Source: Neomesorhizobium albiziae | Lineage (GTDB): Bacteria > Pseudomonadota > Alphaproteobacteria > Rhizobiales > Rhizobiaceae | Assembly (NCBI RefSeq): GCF_900114255.1 | Contig: NZ_FOSL01000008.1 | Coordinates: forward strand, 124,001-188,000 | Direction of reading: 5' to 3' | Length of the DNA: 64,000 nt | Shown here: piece by piece, positions 41,267 through 51,026 of the stretch | How positions within the stretch are numbered: the stretch's first letter is position 1 | How the letters are laid out: every line of letters begins with the position of its first letter | The notes under the pieces: model-generated | What the model saw: only the letters and a program-made list of their open reading frames with translations | The model's database searches: none | What the model was told of the DNA's origin: nothing | Made by a program: the position numbers and the translations under genes

Positions 41267-43912
41267 TTAAGCCAGGGTGCGTTCGACGATGTCGCGCAGG
41301 TCGGCCGAGAGGTTGTCCGCGGCGGCGATGGACAGCAGCGTCTCCCGCGCCTTGGCCTGGCGTACCGGCTCGAGCGAACGCCATGACCGCAACGCGGTCG
41401 CCAGCCTGGCGGCGATTTGCGGATTGCGCTTCTCCACCGCCAGAACAGTGTCGGCGAAAAGGCTGTAGCCCGCGCCATCGGCACGGTGGAAACCCGTCTG
41501 GTTGGCGGTCGCGAAGGTGCCCACCAGCGCACGAACCCGGTTCGGGTTGGTGAGCGAGAAAGCCGGGTGTTCCATCAGCGCGCCAACGGTGACGACGGCG
41601 TTTTTCCCCGGCACCGTGGCCTGGATCTGGAACCATTTGTCGAGCACGAGCGCATCCGAGCGGAAGCGCTTTTCGAAGGCCGCCAATGCCGACAGTGCTT
41701 GCGGCGAGCCGGGAAAGCGGTGCGCCAGGATAGTCAGCGCCGCAGCACGGTCGGTCATGTTGGTCGCGCCGGCGAATTCCTTTTCGGCGAAAGTCGGATC
41801 GCCGGATGCGACCGAGAGGTAATCCAGAAGCACGTTGCGCAACGCCCGGCGCCCGGCGCTGGCGGCATCCGGGCTGAACTCGCCCTTGTTGTGCAGCCTG
41901 CGGAAAAGATCGCCGAAGCGGCTTTCATTCGCCAGGGCGATCGAGCGCGTCAGCGCCTCACGCGCTTCGAAGATGCAATCAGGATCGATGTTCGTGCCGA
42001 TTTCGCGCGCGACGTCGGCCTCTCCCGGCAAGGTCAGCGCCAATGCGCGATAAGCCGGTTCCAGCTCCTCGTCGGCGGCGATGTCGCATGCCAATGCGGA
42101 GAGTTCGGCCGGGTAGTTGGTGGCCTTGCCGCCGCGGCACTTGCGGAAGGCGGTAATCAACTCATCGGTCAAAAGCGTGTTCAGCGACTGCCATCGCGAG
42201 AACAGGTCGCTGTCGTGTCGCGCCAGGAAGTAGTGGCCCTCCGGCTTCTGCTCGATGGCGAGCGTGATGGGCGCCGAGAAGCCGCGGTTGAGTGAAACCG
42301 CCGGGCGGGACGAAACGCCAGAGAAACGAACCGAGTGGCGGCGTTTCCTGACATGGATGATGTCGCCCTCCACCGTAGCACCCTCGACGCGGCTGTAGGC
42401 GATGTCCTTGCCATCCGGACCGACAAGGCCGAAAGCGACGGGGATGTGCATCAGCCGCTTGCGGCTCTCCGACGGCGTCGGCGGCACCGACTGTTCGATC
42501 TCCAGCGTGAACTCGGCCGCCGTCGCATTGTACGACGAGGCGACGCTGAGGTTGGGCGTTCCCGCCTGATGGTACCACAGCGCGAACTGCGAAAGGTCGC
42601 GGCCCGAAACATCCTCGAAAACCCTGAGAAAATCCTCGATCGTCGCGGCATCGCCGTCATGCCGTTCGAAATAAAGATCCATGCCGGCGCGGAAGCTTTC
42701 CTCGCCAAGAATGGTGCGGATCATGCGCACCACTTCGGAGCCCTTTTCGTAGACGGTGGCCGTGTAGAAATTGTTGATCTCGCGGTAGCGACGCGGCCGC
42801 ACCGGATGAGCCAGGGGCCCCTGATCCTCCGGAAACTGATGCGCCTTCAGCGTCCGTACCTCTGCAATGCGCTTCACCGCGCGCGAGCGCTGGTCGGCGG
42901 AAAACTCGTGATCGCGGAAGACGGTCAGCCCTTCCTTCAGGCAAAGCTGGAACCAGTCGCGGCAAGTGATTCTATTGCCTGTCCAATTGTGGAAGTACTC
43001 ATGCGCGATAATCGCCTCGATATTGGCGAAGTCGGCGTCGGTCGCGGTCTCGTCGTCGGCCAGGACATATTTGTCGTTGAAGAGGTTCAGCCCCTTGTTC
43101 TCCATGGCGCCCATGTTGAAGTCGGACACCGCGACAATGTTGAAGACGTCGAGATCGTATTCGCGGCCGAATTTCTCCTCGTCCCACTTCATCGAGCGCT
43201 TCAGCGCGTCCATCGCGTAAGCGGCGCGCGCCTCCTTGCCATGCTCGACATAAATGCCGAGTTCGACCGTGCGGCCGGACTCCGTCACAAAGACATCGCC
43301 GACGCGGCCGAGGTCGCCGGCAACCAGCGCAAAGAGATAGGACGGCTTGGGGAAGGGGTCTTCCCAGACCGCATAGTGGCGGCCGTTCGCAAGATCGCCC
43401 GTCTCACCCGGATTGCCGTTGGCAAGCAGCAGCGGCGCTTCGCTGCGCTCCGCTTCGATCCGCACCGTATAGACCGACAGTATATCCGGACGGTCGAGGA
43501 AGTAGGTGATGCGGCGAAAACCCTCCGCTTCGCATTGCGTGCAGTAGACGTTGCTGGAACGGTAGAGTCCCATCAGCTTTTCGTTCTTCGACGGGTTGAG
43601 TTCCGTCTCCATCGAAACAACGAACTTTTTCGCGGCCGGCGGCTTGCGGATGGTGAGCTTGTCCGGTGTCGCCTCGTATTGCGATGGGGAGAGCGGCGCG
43701 CCGTCGATCCGTATGGATTTCAGCGTCAGCTCGTCCCCGTCGAGAACCAGCGGCGCGTTCTTTGCGACGCCGTCGCGCCGTTCTATGGTCAGTTCGGCGA
43801 CAACGAGCGTATTTTCCGGCGACAGCTGAAAGGTAAGTTGCGTCTGCGGAATGAGGTAGTCGCTTGCGCGGTAGTCCTCGAGCCGGAAGATCTGGCCGGT
43901 ATCTGAACGCAT
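41267..43912 (-). CDS. pepN: Aminopeptidase N
   Basis: M1-family zinc aminopeptidase of 881 residues. The substrate-binding GAMENKGLN (about 270) is followed by the zinc site HEYFHNWTGNR (about 304) with the downstream glutamate in LKEGLTVFRDHEF, then the DUF3458 Ig-like and the helical C-terminal domain (VGALMEHPAFSLTNPNRVRA). All catalytic residues are present. It removes N-terminal residues from peptides in the cytoplasm. It is divergent from the molybdoenzyme gene at 44071. Confidence 0.95.
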   Translation of the reverse strand: MRSDTGQIFRLEDYRASDYLIPQTQLTFQLSPENTLVVAELTIERRDGVAKNAPLVLDGDELTLKSIRIDGAPLSPSQYEATPDKLTIRKPPAAKKFVVSMETELNPSKNEKLMGLYRSSNVYCTQCEAEGFRRITYFLDRPDILSVYTVRIEAERSEAPLLLANGNPGETGDLANGRHYAVWEDPFPKPSYLFALVAGDLGRVGDVFVTESGRTVELGIYVEHGKEARAAYAMDALKRSMKWDEEKFGREYDLDVFNIVAVSDFNMGAMENKGLNLFNDKYVLADDETATDADFANIEAIIAHEYFHNWTGNRITCRDWFQLCLKEGLTVFRDHEFSADQRSRAVKRIAEVRTLKAHQFPEDQGPLAHPVRPRRYREINNFYTATVYEKGSEVVRMIRTILGEESFRAGMDLYFERHDGDAATIEDFLRVFEDVSGRDLSQFALWYHQAGTPNLSVASSYNATAAEFTLEIEQSVPPTPSESRKRLMHIPVAFGLVGPDGKDIAYSRVEGATVEGDIIHVRKRRHSVRFSGVSSRPAVSLNRGFSAPITLAIEQKPEGHYFLARHDSDLFSRWQSLNTLLTDELITAFRKCRGGKATNYPAELSALACDIAADEELEPAYRALALTLPGEADVAREIGTNIDPDCIFEAREALTRSIALANESRFGDLFRRLHNKGEFSPDAASAGRRALRNVLLDYLSVASGDPTFAEKEFAGATNMTDRAAALTILAHRFPGSPQALSALAAFEKRFRSDALVLDKWFQIQATVPGKNAVVTVGALMEHPAFSLTNPNRVRALVGTFATANQTGFHRADGAGYSLFADTVLAVEKRNPQIAARLATALRSWRSLEPVRQAKARETLLSIAAADNLSADLRDIVERTLA

Positions 43913-44070
43913 ATCGAACGCTTCCCCTGTCGCTTCAAAGCTGTGGCGGTTTAGCCGTCATTGCGGACTGGCACAACAAAAACGGGAAACTGAGCTTTAC
44001 AGACCCTGACCTCTCGACAAAACTGGAGGAGGGCATATGTGTCTCGCCCAAACAATCCCGCGGAGCAGCC

Positions 44071-46380
44071 ATGACCATCGTCACACCGAAATTCGGGATG
44101 GGCGCATCCGTCCTGCGTCTTGAGGACGAAGCCTTCATCACCGGCAAGGGCCGCTACACCGACGACATCTCGCCGGCGGGCACGCTGCACGGCTATGTGC
44201 TGCGCTCGCCTGTCGCCAAGGCGAGGTTATCGGTCGGTTCGGTCGAGGCGGCGCGCGCAGCACCTGGTGTGCATCTCGTGCTGACCGGGGCCGACGTAGC
44301 CCATCTCAAGGCGCTGAAATCCGGCGTGATGCAGCGCCAGCCCGACGGCACGCGGGCGCCGACCCGCGACATCCCGATCCTGTGCCGCGACCGCGTCAAC
44401 TATGTCGGCGACGCGGTCGCCTTCGTGGTCGCAGACAGCCGGGCGCTGGCCCAGGACGCCGCCGAACTCATCGAGGTCGACTATGACGGCGAAGACGCCG
44501 TTGCCGCAACCGCGCGCGCTCTCGATCCCGACGCCCCGCTGGTCTGGCCGGATCTCGGTTCCAACAGGGCGTTCACCTATGCGATGGGCAACCAGGCCAA
44601 GACCGCCGCCGCCTTTGCCATGGCCAAAAGCGTCACGCGCATCGAGTTCATCAACAACCGGCTGGTCTGCAACTACATCGAGCCGCGATCGGCGATCGGC
44701 GAATGGCGCGACGACGAGGACCGTTTCGTGCTGACCACGGGTTCGCAGGGCGTGCATTCCATGCAGTACATCCTTGCCGGCGTGTTCGGCATCGATGCCA
44801 AGAAGCTGCGCGTCATTACGCCCGATGTCGGCGGCGGCTTCGGCCCGAAAAGCTTTGTCTACCGCGAACACGCTCTGGTGCTGGAGGCGGCGAAACGCCT
44901 GGGCAAGCCGGTCAAGTGGGCGGGCGACCGCACCGAGCATTTCCTGACCGACGCGCAAGGCCGCGACAACGTGGTGACCGCCGAGATGGCGATGGATTCG
45001 GAGGGCCGCTTTCTCGGCCTGCGGGTCGCGCTGATCGCCAATCTCGGCGCCTATATCTCGCAGTACGGCCCGTTCATCCCCTATGTCGGCGCCTCAATGT
45101 CGACCGGCGTCTACGATATCCAGGCGCTCGATGTGTCGATCGTGGGCGTCTACACCAACACCTGCCCCGTAGACGCCTATCGCGGCGCGGGGCGGCCCGA
45201 GGCGGCGTTCCTGCTGGAAAAGCTGGTCGATGCCTGCGCACGCGATCTCGGCATGACGCCCGACGCGCTGCGCCGCCGCAACTTCATCCGGCCGGAGCAG
45301 TTTCCCTATCGCACCCAGACCGACCGTCTTTACGACGTCGGCGAGTTCGAGGGGCACATGAACCAGGCCATCGAGCGATCAGGTTGGAAAAGCTTCGACG
45401 AGCGGCTGCGGAAATCGAAGGCCGCCGGCAAGATCCGCGGCATCGGCATGGCGACCTATATCGAGGCGTGCGCTTTCGCGGGCTCCGAACCCGCGCATGT
45501 CGAACTCAACACCGATGGTTCGGTGACGCTTTTGATCGGCACGCAGTCGAACGGGCAGGGGCATGCGACCGCCTATGCGCAGTTCGTCGCTGAAAAGCTC
45601 AACATCGATATTTCCCGCGTCCACATGCACCAGGGCGATACCGACCGTCTCGCCAGCGGTGGCGGCACCGGCGGCTCGCGTTCGATCCCGCTTGGCGGCG
45701 TGTCGGCGGCTCGCGCCGGCGAGGATCTTGCAGAAAAGATCAAGAAGATCGCGGCCGACGAACTCGAAGCGTCGGCTGCCGACATAGAACTGGTCGACGG
45801 AGTTGCCCGCATCGTCGGCACCGACCGTTCGATTGGTTTTTCCGAGATCGCCAGAGCGGCCAAAAAGCCGGAAGACATCAAGGGCTTCGGCGAATTCGTT
45901 CAGGATGAAAACACCTACCCGAACGGCACCCACATCTGTGAAGTCGAGATCGACCCCGAAACCGGGCATACCGATGTCGTCGCCTACACCATCGTCGACG
46001 ATTTCGGCGTCACCGTGAATCCGATCCTTTTGGCCGGACAGGTGCATGGCGGCGTCGTGCAGGGCATCGGCCAGGCGCTGACCGAGAATACCGTTTATTC
46101 CGACGATGGCCAGCTGCTGACTGCAAGCTTCATGGATTACAGCATGCCGCGCGCCGACACCGTGCCCTTCTTGCATTTCGAAACGCGCAACGTGCCCTCG
46201 ACCACCAATGCGCTGGGCATGAAGGGAGCGGGCGAGGCCGGCACGATCGGCGCCACGCCGTCAACGCTGAACGCCATCACCCACGCGCTCTATCGCGCCT
46301 ATGGAATAGGTCATATCGATATGCCGGCGACACCCGACCGGATCTGGAACGCCATTCAGGCTGCCGGAACTTCGGGCTGA
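44071..46380 (+). CDS. CoxL-like (form II) molybdopterin-binding subunit, no partner genes nearby
   Basis: 769 residues from ATG 44071 (GGAGCAGCC before it). Domains: Ald_Xan_dh_C at about 20-130 (GKGRYTDDIS) and the MoCo-binding domain with GGGFGPKS, the active-site loop VDAYRGAGRPEA, GQGHATAYAQ, GGGTGGSRS and the catalytic glutamate in MKGAGEAGTIG. AYRGAGR instead of AYxCSFR places it in form II, whose substrate is not CO in most cases. The usual FAD (CoxM) and [2Fe-2S] (CoxS) subunit genes are not next to it, so it would have to borrow subunits encoded elsewhere. Confidence 0.85.
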   Translation: MTIVTPKFGMGASVLRLEDEAFITGKGRYTDDISPAGTLHGYVLRSPVAKARLSVGSVEAARAAPGVHLVLTGADVAHLKALKSGVMQRQPDGTRAPTRDIPILCRDRVNYVGDAVAFVVADSRALAQDAAELIEVDYDGEDAVAATARALDPDAPLVWPDLGSNRAFTYAMGNQAKTAAAFAMAKSVTRIEFINNRLVCNYIEPRSAIGEWRDDEDRFVLTTGSQGVHSMQYILAGVFGIDAKKLRVITPDVGGGFGPKSFVYREHALVLEAAKRLGKPVKWAGDRTEHFLTDAQGRDNVVTAEMAMDSEGRFLGLRVALIANLGAYISQYGPFIPYVGASMSTGVYDIQALDVSIVGVYTNTCPVDAYRGAGRPEAAFLLEKLVDACARDLGMTPDALRRRNFIRPEQFPYRTQTDRLYDVGEFEGHMNQAIERSGWKSFDERLRKSKAAGKIRGIGMATYIEACAFAGSEPAHVELNTDGSVTLLIGTQSNGQGHATAYAQFVAEKLNIDISRVHMHQGDTDRLASGGGTGGSRSIPLGGVSAARAGEDLAEKIKKIAADELEASAADIELVDGVARIVGTDRSIGFSEIARAAKKPEDIKGFGEFVQDENTYPNGTHICEVEIDPETGHTDVVAYTIVDDFGVTVNPILLAGQVHGGVVQGIGQALTENTVYSDDGQLLTASFMDYSMPRADTVPFLHFETRNVPSTTNALGMKGAGEAGTIGATPSTLNAITHALYRAYGIGHIDMPATPDRIWNAIQAAGTSG

Positions 46381-46445
46381 CGTGTCCTAGGTATTTCTCC
46401 TCAGGCCTTCGCCAGCCGGCGACGGTGACCTGCCCCCGCTGAAAG

Positions 46446-46471
46446 ATGCCCGCTAAAAATGCCCGCTAAAA
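46446..46471 (+). repeat. Tandem 13-base duplication at the EamA gene start
   Basis: ATGCCCGCTAAAA occurs twice in direct succession (46446-46458, 46459-46471), ending one base before the ATG of the next gene. It occupies the place of the ribosome binding site, where no clear GGAGG is visible. Confidence 0.6.
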
Positions 46472-46472
46472 G

Positions 46473-47444
46473 ATGAATGAACAAAAAGACGAGCCGGCGG
46501 CGACGGAAGAGGTAGACACCAGAAGCCCGCTGATCGGCATAGGCCTGAAAATCCTGTCGGTGGCGATCTTCGTCGGCATGTCTTCCTTCATCAAGGCGTC
46601 GGGCCAGCTTCCCGCCGGACAGATCGTTTTCTTCCGGTCTTTCTTTGCCATTCTCCCCATCCTGGCCTTCCTCGCATACCAGCGTGAACTGCGCACCGCT
46701 CTCGTCACCAACCGGCCGTTGAACCACATTGCACGCGGCGTGGTCGGCGTTTCGTCGATGATGCTGGGCTTCTTTGCGCTGACTAGGCTGCCGCTGCCGG
46801 AAGCGATCACCCTCAACTATGCGCAGCCGCTGCTGGTGGTGGTTTTCAGCGCGCTGTTCCTGGGGGAAAAGATCCGTTTCTACCGCTGGAGCGCGGTCAT
46901 CGTCGGCTTGCTCGGTGTTTTCATCATCTCCTGGCCGAAGCTTACGCTTCTGGATTCGCCGGGCGGCATAAGCAATCAGGAAGCGGTCGGCGTCGCCGCG
47001 GCCCTTGTGGCGGCCGGCATTTCGGCTGTGGCGCTGCTTCTGGTCCGCAACCTCGTACGAACAGAAAAGACGGCGACCATCGTACTATGGTTCTCGCTTA
47101 CCGCCAGCGTGGTGGGCCTGATGACCCTGCCGTTCGGCTGGCAGGCACTCACAGCCGAGCAGGCCGCGTTCCTCATAGCCGCGGGTTTTTGCGGCGGCGT
47201 CGCGCAGATCCTGATGACGGAAGCCTATCGCCATGCCGAGGCCTCGACGGTTGCGCCGTTCGAATACACCTCGATGATCCTGGGCATCGTCGTCGGTTAT
47301 CTGGCCTTCGGCGACGTGCCGACCGTGCACATGCTGGTCGGCGGCGCAATCGTCGTCGCGGCAGGTATTTTCATCATCTGGCGCGAGCGCCAGTTGGGCC
47401 TCAAACGAGGCGCCGCCAGAAAGGTGACCCCGCCACAAGGTTAG
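46473..47444 (+). CDS. EamA/DMT-family transporter
   Basis: 323 residues with ten membrane helices in two EamA repeats (about 20-155 and 170-305). The first ends in YAQPLLVVVFSALFLGEKI and the second in YTSMILGIVVGYLAFGDVP, the standard family boxes. A short acidic N-terminal tail precedes helix 1. The family exports amino acids, amines or other metabolites; the substrate cannot be read from the sequence. The ribosome binding region is altered by a 13-base duplication. Confidence 0.88.
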   Translation: MNEQKDEPAATEEVDTRSPLIGIGLKILSVAIFVGMSSFIKASGQLPAGQIVFFRSFFAILPILAFLAYQRELRTALVTNRPLNHIARGVVGVSSMMLGFFALTRLPLPEAITLNYAQPLLVVVFSALFLGEKIRFYRWSAVIVGLLGVFIISWPKLTLLDSPGGISNQEAVGVAAALVAAGISAVALLLVRNLVRTEKTATIVLWFSLTASVVGLMTLPFGWQALTAEQAAFLIAAGFCGGVAQILMTEAYRHAEASTVAPFEYTSMILGIVVGYLAFGDVPTVHMLVGGAIVVAAGIFIIWRERQLGLKRGAARKVTPPQG

Positions 47445-47660
47445 CCGGGTTGACAAAAAACCCAGCAATTCCGCCACCTTCGGAAGCGGTAGGCATAAAG
47501 CAATTTGCAAAAGATCAATTTGTGTTACTCTTATGTAACAAAAAAACGCAAGGTGGGATTCGTTGTGATTCGGGTACTGGCCGCGAGGCCTCTACCATCT
47601 TCCGTCGACAAGTGGTGGAATGGCGGTTCGCGCCCCCCTCCACTGACGCCGGTTTCCTCG

Positions 47661-49583
47661 ATGCGCGGGTTCTGGGGTCTGATGCGGGCCTACTGGTTCT
47701 CAGAGCGCTGGAAGGAAGCTTGGGCTCTGACCATCATCATTGCCCTTCTGACGGCGGTCGCCAGCAAAGCCAGCGTCTGGATCGCCGAGGCCTCGGGCGA
47801 ACTCGTCAATTCGATTGCCTTCTTCCACAACCCGCTCAACATGTCGCCGCTGGCGACGCTGCTGACAAACGCGGGCATGCTGGTTCTTCTGGTGATGATC
47901 AAGGATGTCGCCTTCGTCGGCGTCCGCCATCTGTTCTCCTCGACATTGCACCGCAAATGGCGCGCCTGGCTGAACAGCCGCTTCAACAAGGCGCTGCTTG
48001 ACGGCAACCACACGCATTTCCACGTGCAGCACGCTGCAAGGGGCAAGGACGGCCTGATTGCCGAAGCGCCGGACAACATCGACCAGCGCGTCCAGGATTC
48101 CATCAAGCAGATGACGGGCGGCGCCATCGGCCTGGCCATGGGCGTGCTCGGCGTCGCGACGTCGTTGTATTTCGTTGGCCAGAAGCTGATCGAGACCTCG
48201 ACCTCGGTGGCCGGGCTGGAGTTTCTCGGCGACTATGGCGGCGCGGTACTCGCCTTCGCGGCAGTGGCGCTTTACGTGCCGGCAAACACGCTTATCGCCA
48301 TGAAGCTCGGCGGCATCCTGGAAAGGCTGACCATCGCCATCCAGCAGGCCGAAGGCAGCTATCGCGCCGAACTGACCACCCTGTTGCGCCGCAGCTTTCA
48401 TGTCGCCGCCGCTGGTGGCGAAAACGTCCAGAAGGAAATGCACGATCGGCTTTACGTCGGCATCGATCGCACCTGGGGGCGCCTCAACTGGATCAATGCC
48501 GGCTACATGTCGTTCGAGACGATCTACAATTTCGTCGCGGCGCGGATTGTCGCCTATGGCCCCGGCCTGCTGCCCTACATGCACGAACAGATCGACCTCA
48601 AGCGCTATGTAACCGGCGCCGAACTGGTCAATTCGCTGATCAGCCAATGTTCCTGGTTCATCCAGGTGATGCCGTCGATCGCCACGCTGAAAGCCAATGC
48701 CCGGCGTATCACGGACCTCGCCATTGCCATCGAGAACGTGCAGCAGCCGCAGGAATTCTACCGGCTGAGCGGCCGGTCCGATTTCCGCTATGACGCCCAG
48801 CATCCGGTGTTCGGCCTCACCGTCAAGCGCCTCGAACTGATGCATCAGGGCGAAGATGCACAGCCCTTCCTGAGCGCTGGCAACATCCGCTTCCGCCGTG
48901 GCGAATGGACCCTCATCAAGGGCGAGTCCGGCAGCGGCAAGACCAGCCTCATCAAGGCAATCAACGGCCTGTGGCCCTATGGCCAGGGCGACATCGTGTT
49001 CCCGGAAGGCGTGCGCTCCTACTATGCCGCGCAGGACGTAAAGCTGCAGCAGGTTTCGCTGAAGCGGCTGGTCTGCCTGCCTGATGGCGACGAGGCCCAT
49101 GCCGACGCACGCGTTGCGGCCATGCTCCACAAAGCCGGGTTGGGCGACTTCATCGAATATCTCGCGGCAGAAGATCGCGAGGGCAAGACTTGGGATCAGG
49201 TTCTCTCGGGCGGTCAGAAGCAGAAGCTGATGCTTGCCCGCATCCTGCTGCACCAGCCCGGCATCCTGTTTCTCGACGAGGCGACCGGTGCGCTCGACCT
49301 GGATGCGAAGATCGCCTTCCACCAGGCCATCAAGGACAATTGCCCCGGCATCACCGTTATCAGCGTCATGCACGAACTCGAGCCGCCGAAGGCCGCCAAC
49401 GGCGCCTCTTTCTACCACAGCATCCTGCTGGTCGAGGACGGTATTGCGCTGAAGACGCCGATCGTGGCGAACCCGCCGATGGAGGTTGCAGCAGCGCTGG
49501 TGCAGCCTTTCCCGGTCGACGGCGCGCGCCTGCGGCTTGCTCGCATCATCCGCGCCAAGGGGAAACGTCCGGGCCTGCGCTGA
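47661..49583 (+). CDS. Fused permease-ATPase ABC transporter, SbmA/BacA-ABCD type
   Basis: I favour ATG 47661 (MRGFWGLMRAYWFSERWKE), giving 640 residues; the frame is open to 47505. The membrane domain (about 15-350, five or six helices) has the SbmA/BacA-like pattern WRAWLNSRFNKALLDG, NIDQRVQDSIKQM and NARRITDLAIAIE. The ATPase has Walker A GESGSGKTSLI, signature LSGGQKQKLMLARIL, Walker B ILFLDEATGALD and H-loop VMHELE. Related to YddA, Rv1819c and peroxisomal ABCD proteins, which import peptides, cobalamin or very-long-chain acyl groups. Half-size, so probably a homodimer. Confidence 0.85.
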   Translation: MRGFWGLMRAYWFSERWKEAWALTIIIALLTAVASKASVWIAEASGELVNSIAFFHNPLNMSPLATLLTNAGMLVLLVMIKDVAFVGVRHLFSSTLHRKWRAWLNSRFNKALLDGNHTHFHVQHAARGKDGLIAEAPDNIDQRVQDSIKQMTGGAIGLAMGVLGVATSLYFVGQKLIETSTSVAGLEFLGDYGGAVLAFAAVALYVPANTLIAMKLGGILERLTIAIQQAEGSYRAELTTLLRRSFHVAAAGGENVQKEMHDRLYVGIDRTWGRLNWINAGYMSFETIYNFVAARIVAYGPGLLPYMHEQIDLKRYVTGAELVNSLISQCSWFIQVMPSIATLKANARRITDLAIAIENVQQPQEFYRLSGRSDFRYDAQHPVFGLTVKRLELMHQGEDAQPFLSAGNIRFRRGEWTLIKGESGSGKTSLIKAINGLWPYGQGDIVFPEGVRSYYAAQDVKLQQVSLKRLVCLPDGDEAHADARVAAMLHKAGLGDFIEYLAAEDREGKTWDQVLSGGQKQKLMLARILLHQPGILFLDEATGALDLDAKIAFHQAIKDNCPGITVISVMHELEPPKAANGASFYHSILLVEDGIALKTPIVANPPMEVAAALVQPFPVDGARLRLARIIRAKGKRPGLR

Positions 49584-49642
49584 CGGATGACCTTCAAACA
49601 GCAACCATTGTACGCCTGAAATGACGCGCGGCGCTGTAGCCG

Positions 49643-50467
49643 TCAGGAAGTCTGCTGCGCCGGGTTGGTCGCGGCCATGGCGCGCAGCATCTCGGCTGTG
49701 CGCTGGTCTGCGGGAAAGAACGATTCCACCGCAAGTTCAGACAGGGTGACGTCGAGTGGCGTGCCGAACACGGTGATCGTCGAGATGAACGACAGGATGT
49801 CGCTGCCGATCCTGATCCTGAGCGGCACGGCGATCGCCGCTTGATCCTTGTGGATGATCGCCGGCCCGCCGCGCGCCGCACCCGGATATGCCGACACCTC
49901 CTTCTCGAGCTCGATCAGCACGGGGTCGGCGACGGCGTCGTTCTGGCGCCGCAAGCGGTCGATCAGATGCGAGCGCCATTCGTTGAGATTGGCGATCATC
50001 GGCGCCAGCCCTTTGGGGTGCAGGCTTAGGCGATAGACATTGACCGGCGGCGTCAGCAGCGACGGCTCGGTCACCGCGGCCAGGAAGGGCCGCATCGCAT
50101 TGTTTCCCGAGATCAGGTTCCAGTGCCGGTCGACAGCGATCGCCGGGTTTGGCTCGTGCCCCTTCAGCACCAGATTGACGGCATCGAGCGCCGCCGACAG
50201 CGTCGGATCGGTGATCGGACGTTCGCCGAAGGCAGGCGCGAAACCGGCTGCAAGCAGCATGTGGTTGCGCTCGCGCAGCGGAATCTGCAGCATTTCGGCC
50301 AGGTGCAGCACCATCTCGCGTGAAGGGGCGGAGCGCCCGCTTTCGACGAAACTCAGGTGACGCTGGGAAATCTCCGCCTCGCTGGCGAGATCGAGCTGGC
50401 TCATGCGGCGCTTGGTGCGCCACTCACGGATGAGGTTGCCAATCGGCATGTCGGTTGTCGTGTTCAT
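49643..50467 (-). CDS. XRE-family regulator with MmyB-like ligand-binding domain
   Basis: The start at ATG 50465-50467 (MNTTTDMPIGNLIREWRTK) gives 274 residues; the frame further upstream is chance. The helix-turn-helix at about 10-65 (MSQLDLASEAEISQRHLSFVESGRSAPSR) is followed by the MmyB-like PAS-type domain (about 105-265, AIAVDRHWNLISGNNA). Members bind fatty-acid-like ligands and usually repress a divergent gene. Here the divergent gene encodes a small membrane protein, and a symmetric ATTAC-N7-GTAAT site lies between them. Confidence 0.85.
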   Translation of the reverse strand: MNTTTDMPIGNLIREWRTKRRMSQLDLASEAEISQRHLSFVESGRSAPSREMVLHLAEMLQIPLRERNHMLLAAGFAPAFGERPITDPTLSAALDAVNLVLKGHEPNPAIAVDRHWNLISGNNAMRPFLAAVTEPSLLTPPVNVYRLSLHPKGLAPMIANLNEWRSHLIDRLRRQNDAVADPVLIELEKEVSAYPGAARGGPAIIHKDQAAIAVPLRIRIGSDILSFISTITVFGTPLDVTLSELAVESFFPADQRTAEMLRAMAATNPAQQTS

Positions 50468-50501
50468 GATTGGACCGTAACCGAACCGCGATTTCGATCC
50501 T

Positions 50502-50518
50502 ATTACCTCACGCGTAAT
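50502..50518. promoter_or_regulatory. Candidate operator of the MmyB-type regulator
   Basis: ATTACCTCACGCGTAAT is a 5-base perfect inverted repeat with a 7-base centre, located 35 bases upstream of the regulator start and 82 bases upstream of the divergent gene. Similar ATTAC/GTAAT sites are common beside this regulator family; binding is inferred. Confidence 0.45.
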
Positions 50519-50599
50519 CGTCAGGCCGAAAAACCGCTGGCATCTTCCCGATCGTCGAAACCGCCGAACCGAACGAACGGCGCCCAACAGGAGACGATC

Positions 50600-50995
50600 A
50601 TGTCTGTCACGATTACCCCATTCCTTCGCAATGCCATCAATGCCGACGCACTGGTCAGCGGCGTCGCCGGCCTGCTGATGATGGGTGGCGCGAACATTCT
50701 TTCCCCTTTCCTCGAACTGCCGGCACCGCTGCTCTTCTGGGCCGGGCTGGCGCTGGTGCCCTTCGTCGCGATGCTCGTTGTCATCGCTCGACGGCAAACC
50801 GTTTCGCGGCTGGTCATGATCGACATCATCGCGATCAACGCGCTCTGGGTTATCGGCAGCTTCGCGCTTCTCGTGAGCGGTGCGGTGTCGCCGAACCTGC
50901 TCGGGATCCTGTTTGTCGCCGCACAGGCGATCACGGTCGCGCTGTTTGCCGAGTTGCAGTTCGTCGGCATGCGCCGCGCAGCGGCGGCCGCCTGA
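50600..50995 (+). CDS. Small four-helix membrane protein, divergent from MmyB-type regulator
   Basis: ATG 50600 with GGAGACGATC before it. 131 residues with four hydrophobic segments (about 14-34, 41-62, 72-93, 97-118) and very few charged residues. It resembles the small SPW/DUF-type membrane proteins often found beside MmyB regulators. No catalytic residues are present. Expression is probably controlled by the divergent regulator. The thioesterase gene follows after 31 bases and may be cotranscribed. Confidence 0.65.
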   Translation: MSVTITPFLRNAINADALVSGVAGLLMMGGANILSPFLELPAPLLFWAGLALVPFVAMLVVIARRQTVSRLVMIDIIAINALWVIGSFALLVSGAVSPNLLGILFVAAQAITVALFAELQFVGMRRAAAAA

Positions 50996-51026
50996 CCGCG
51001 GAACGCATGGCGCAAGGAGAAGGCAG

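Noticed and set aside
47700-49604. A 634-codon open frame on the reverse strand opposite the SbmA/BacA-type ABC transporter
   Set aside because: No domain, no start signal, composition typical of a shadow frame; the forward frame has all ABC motifs.
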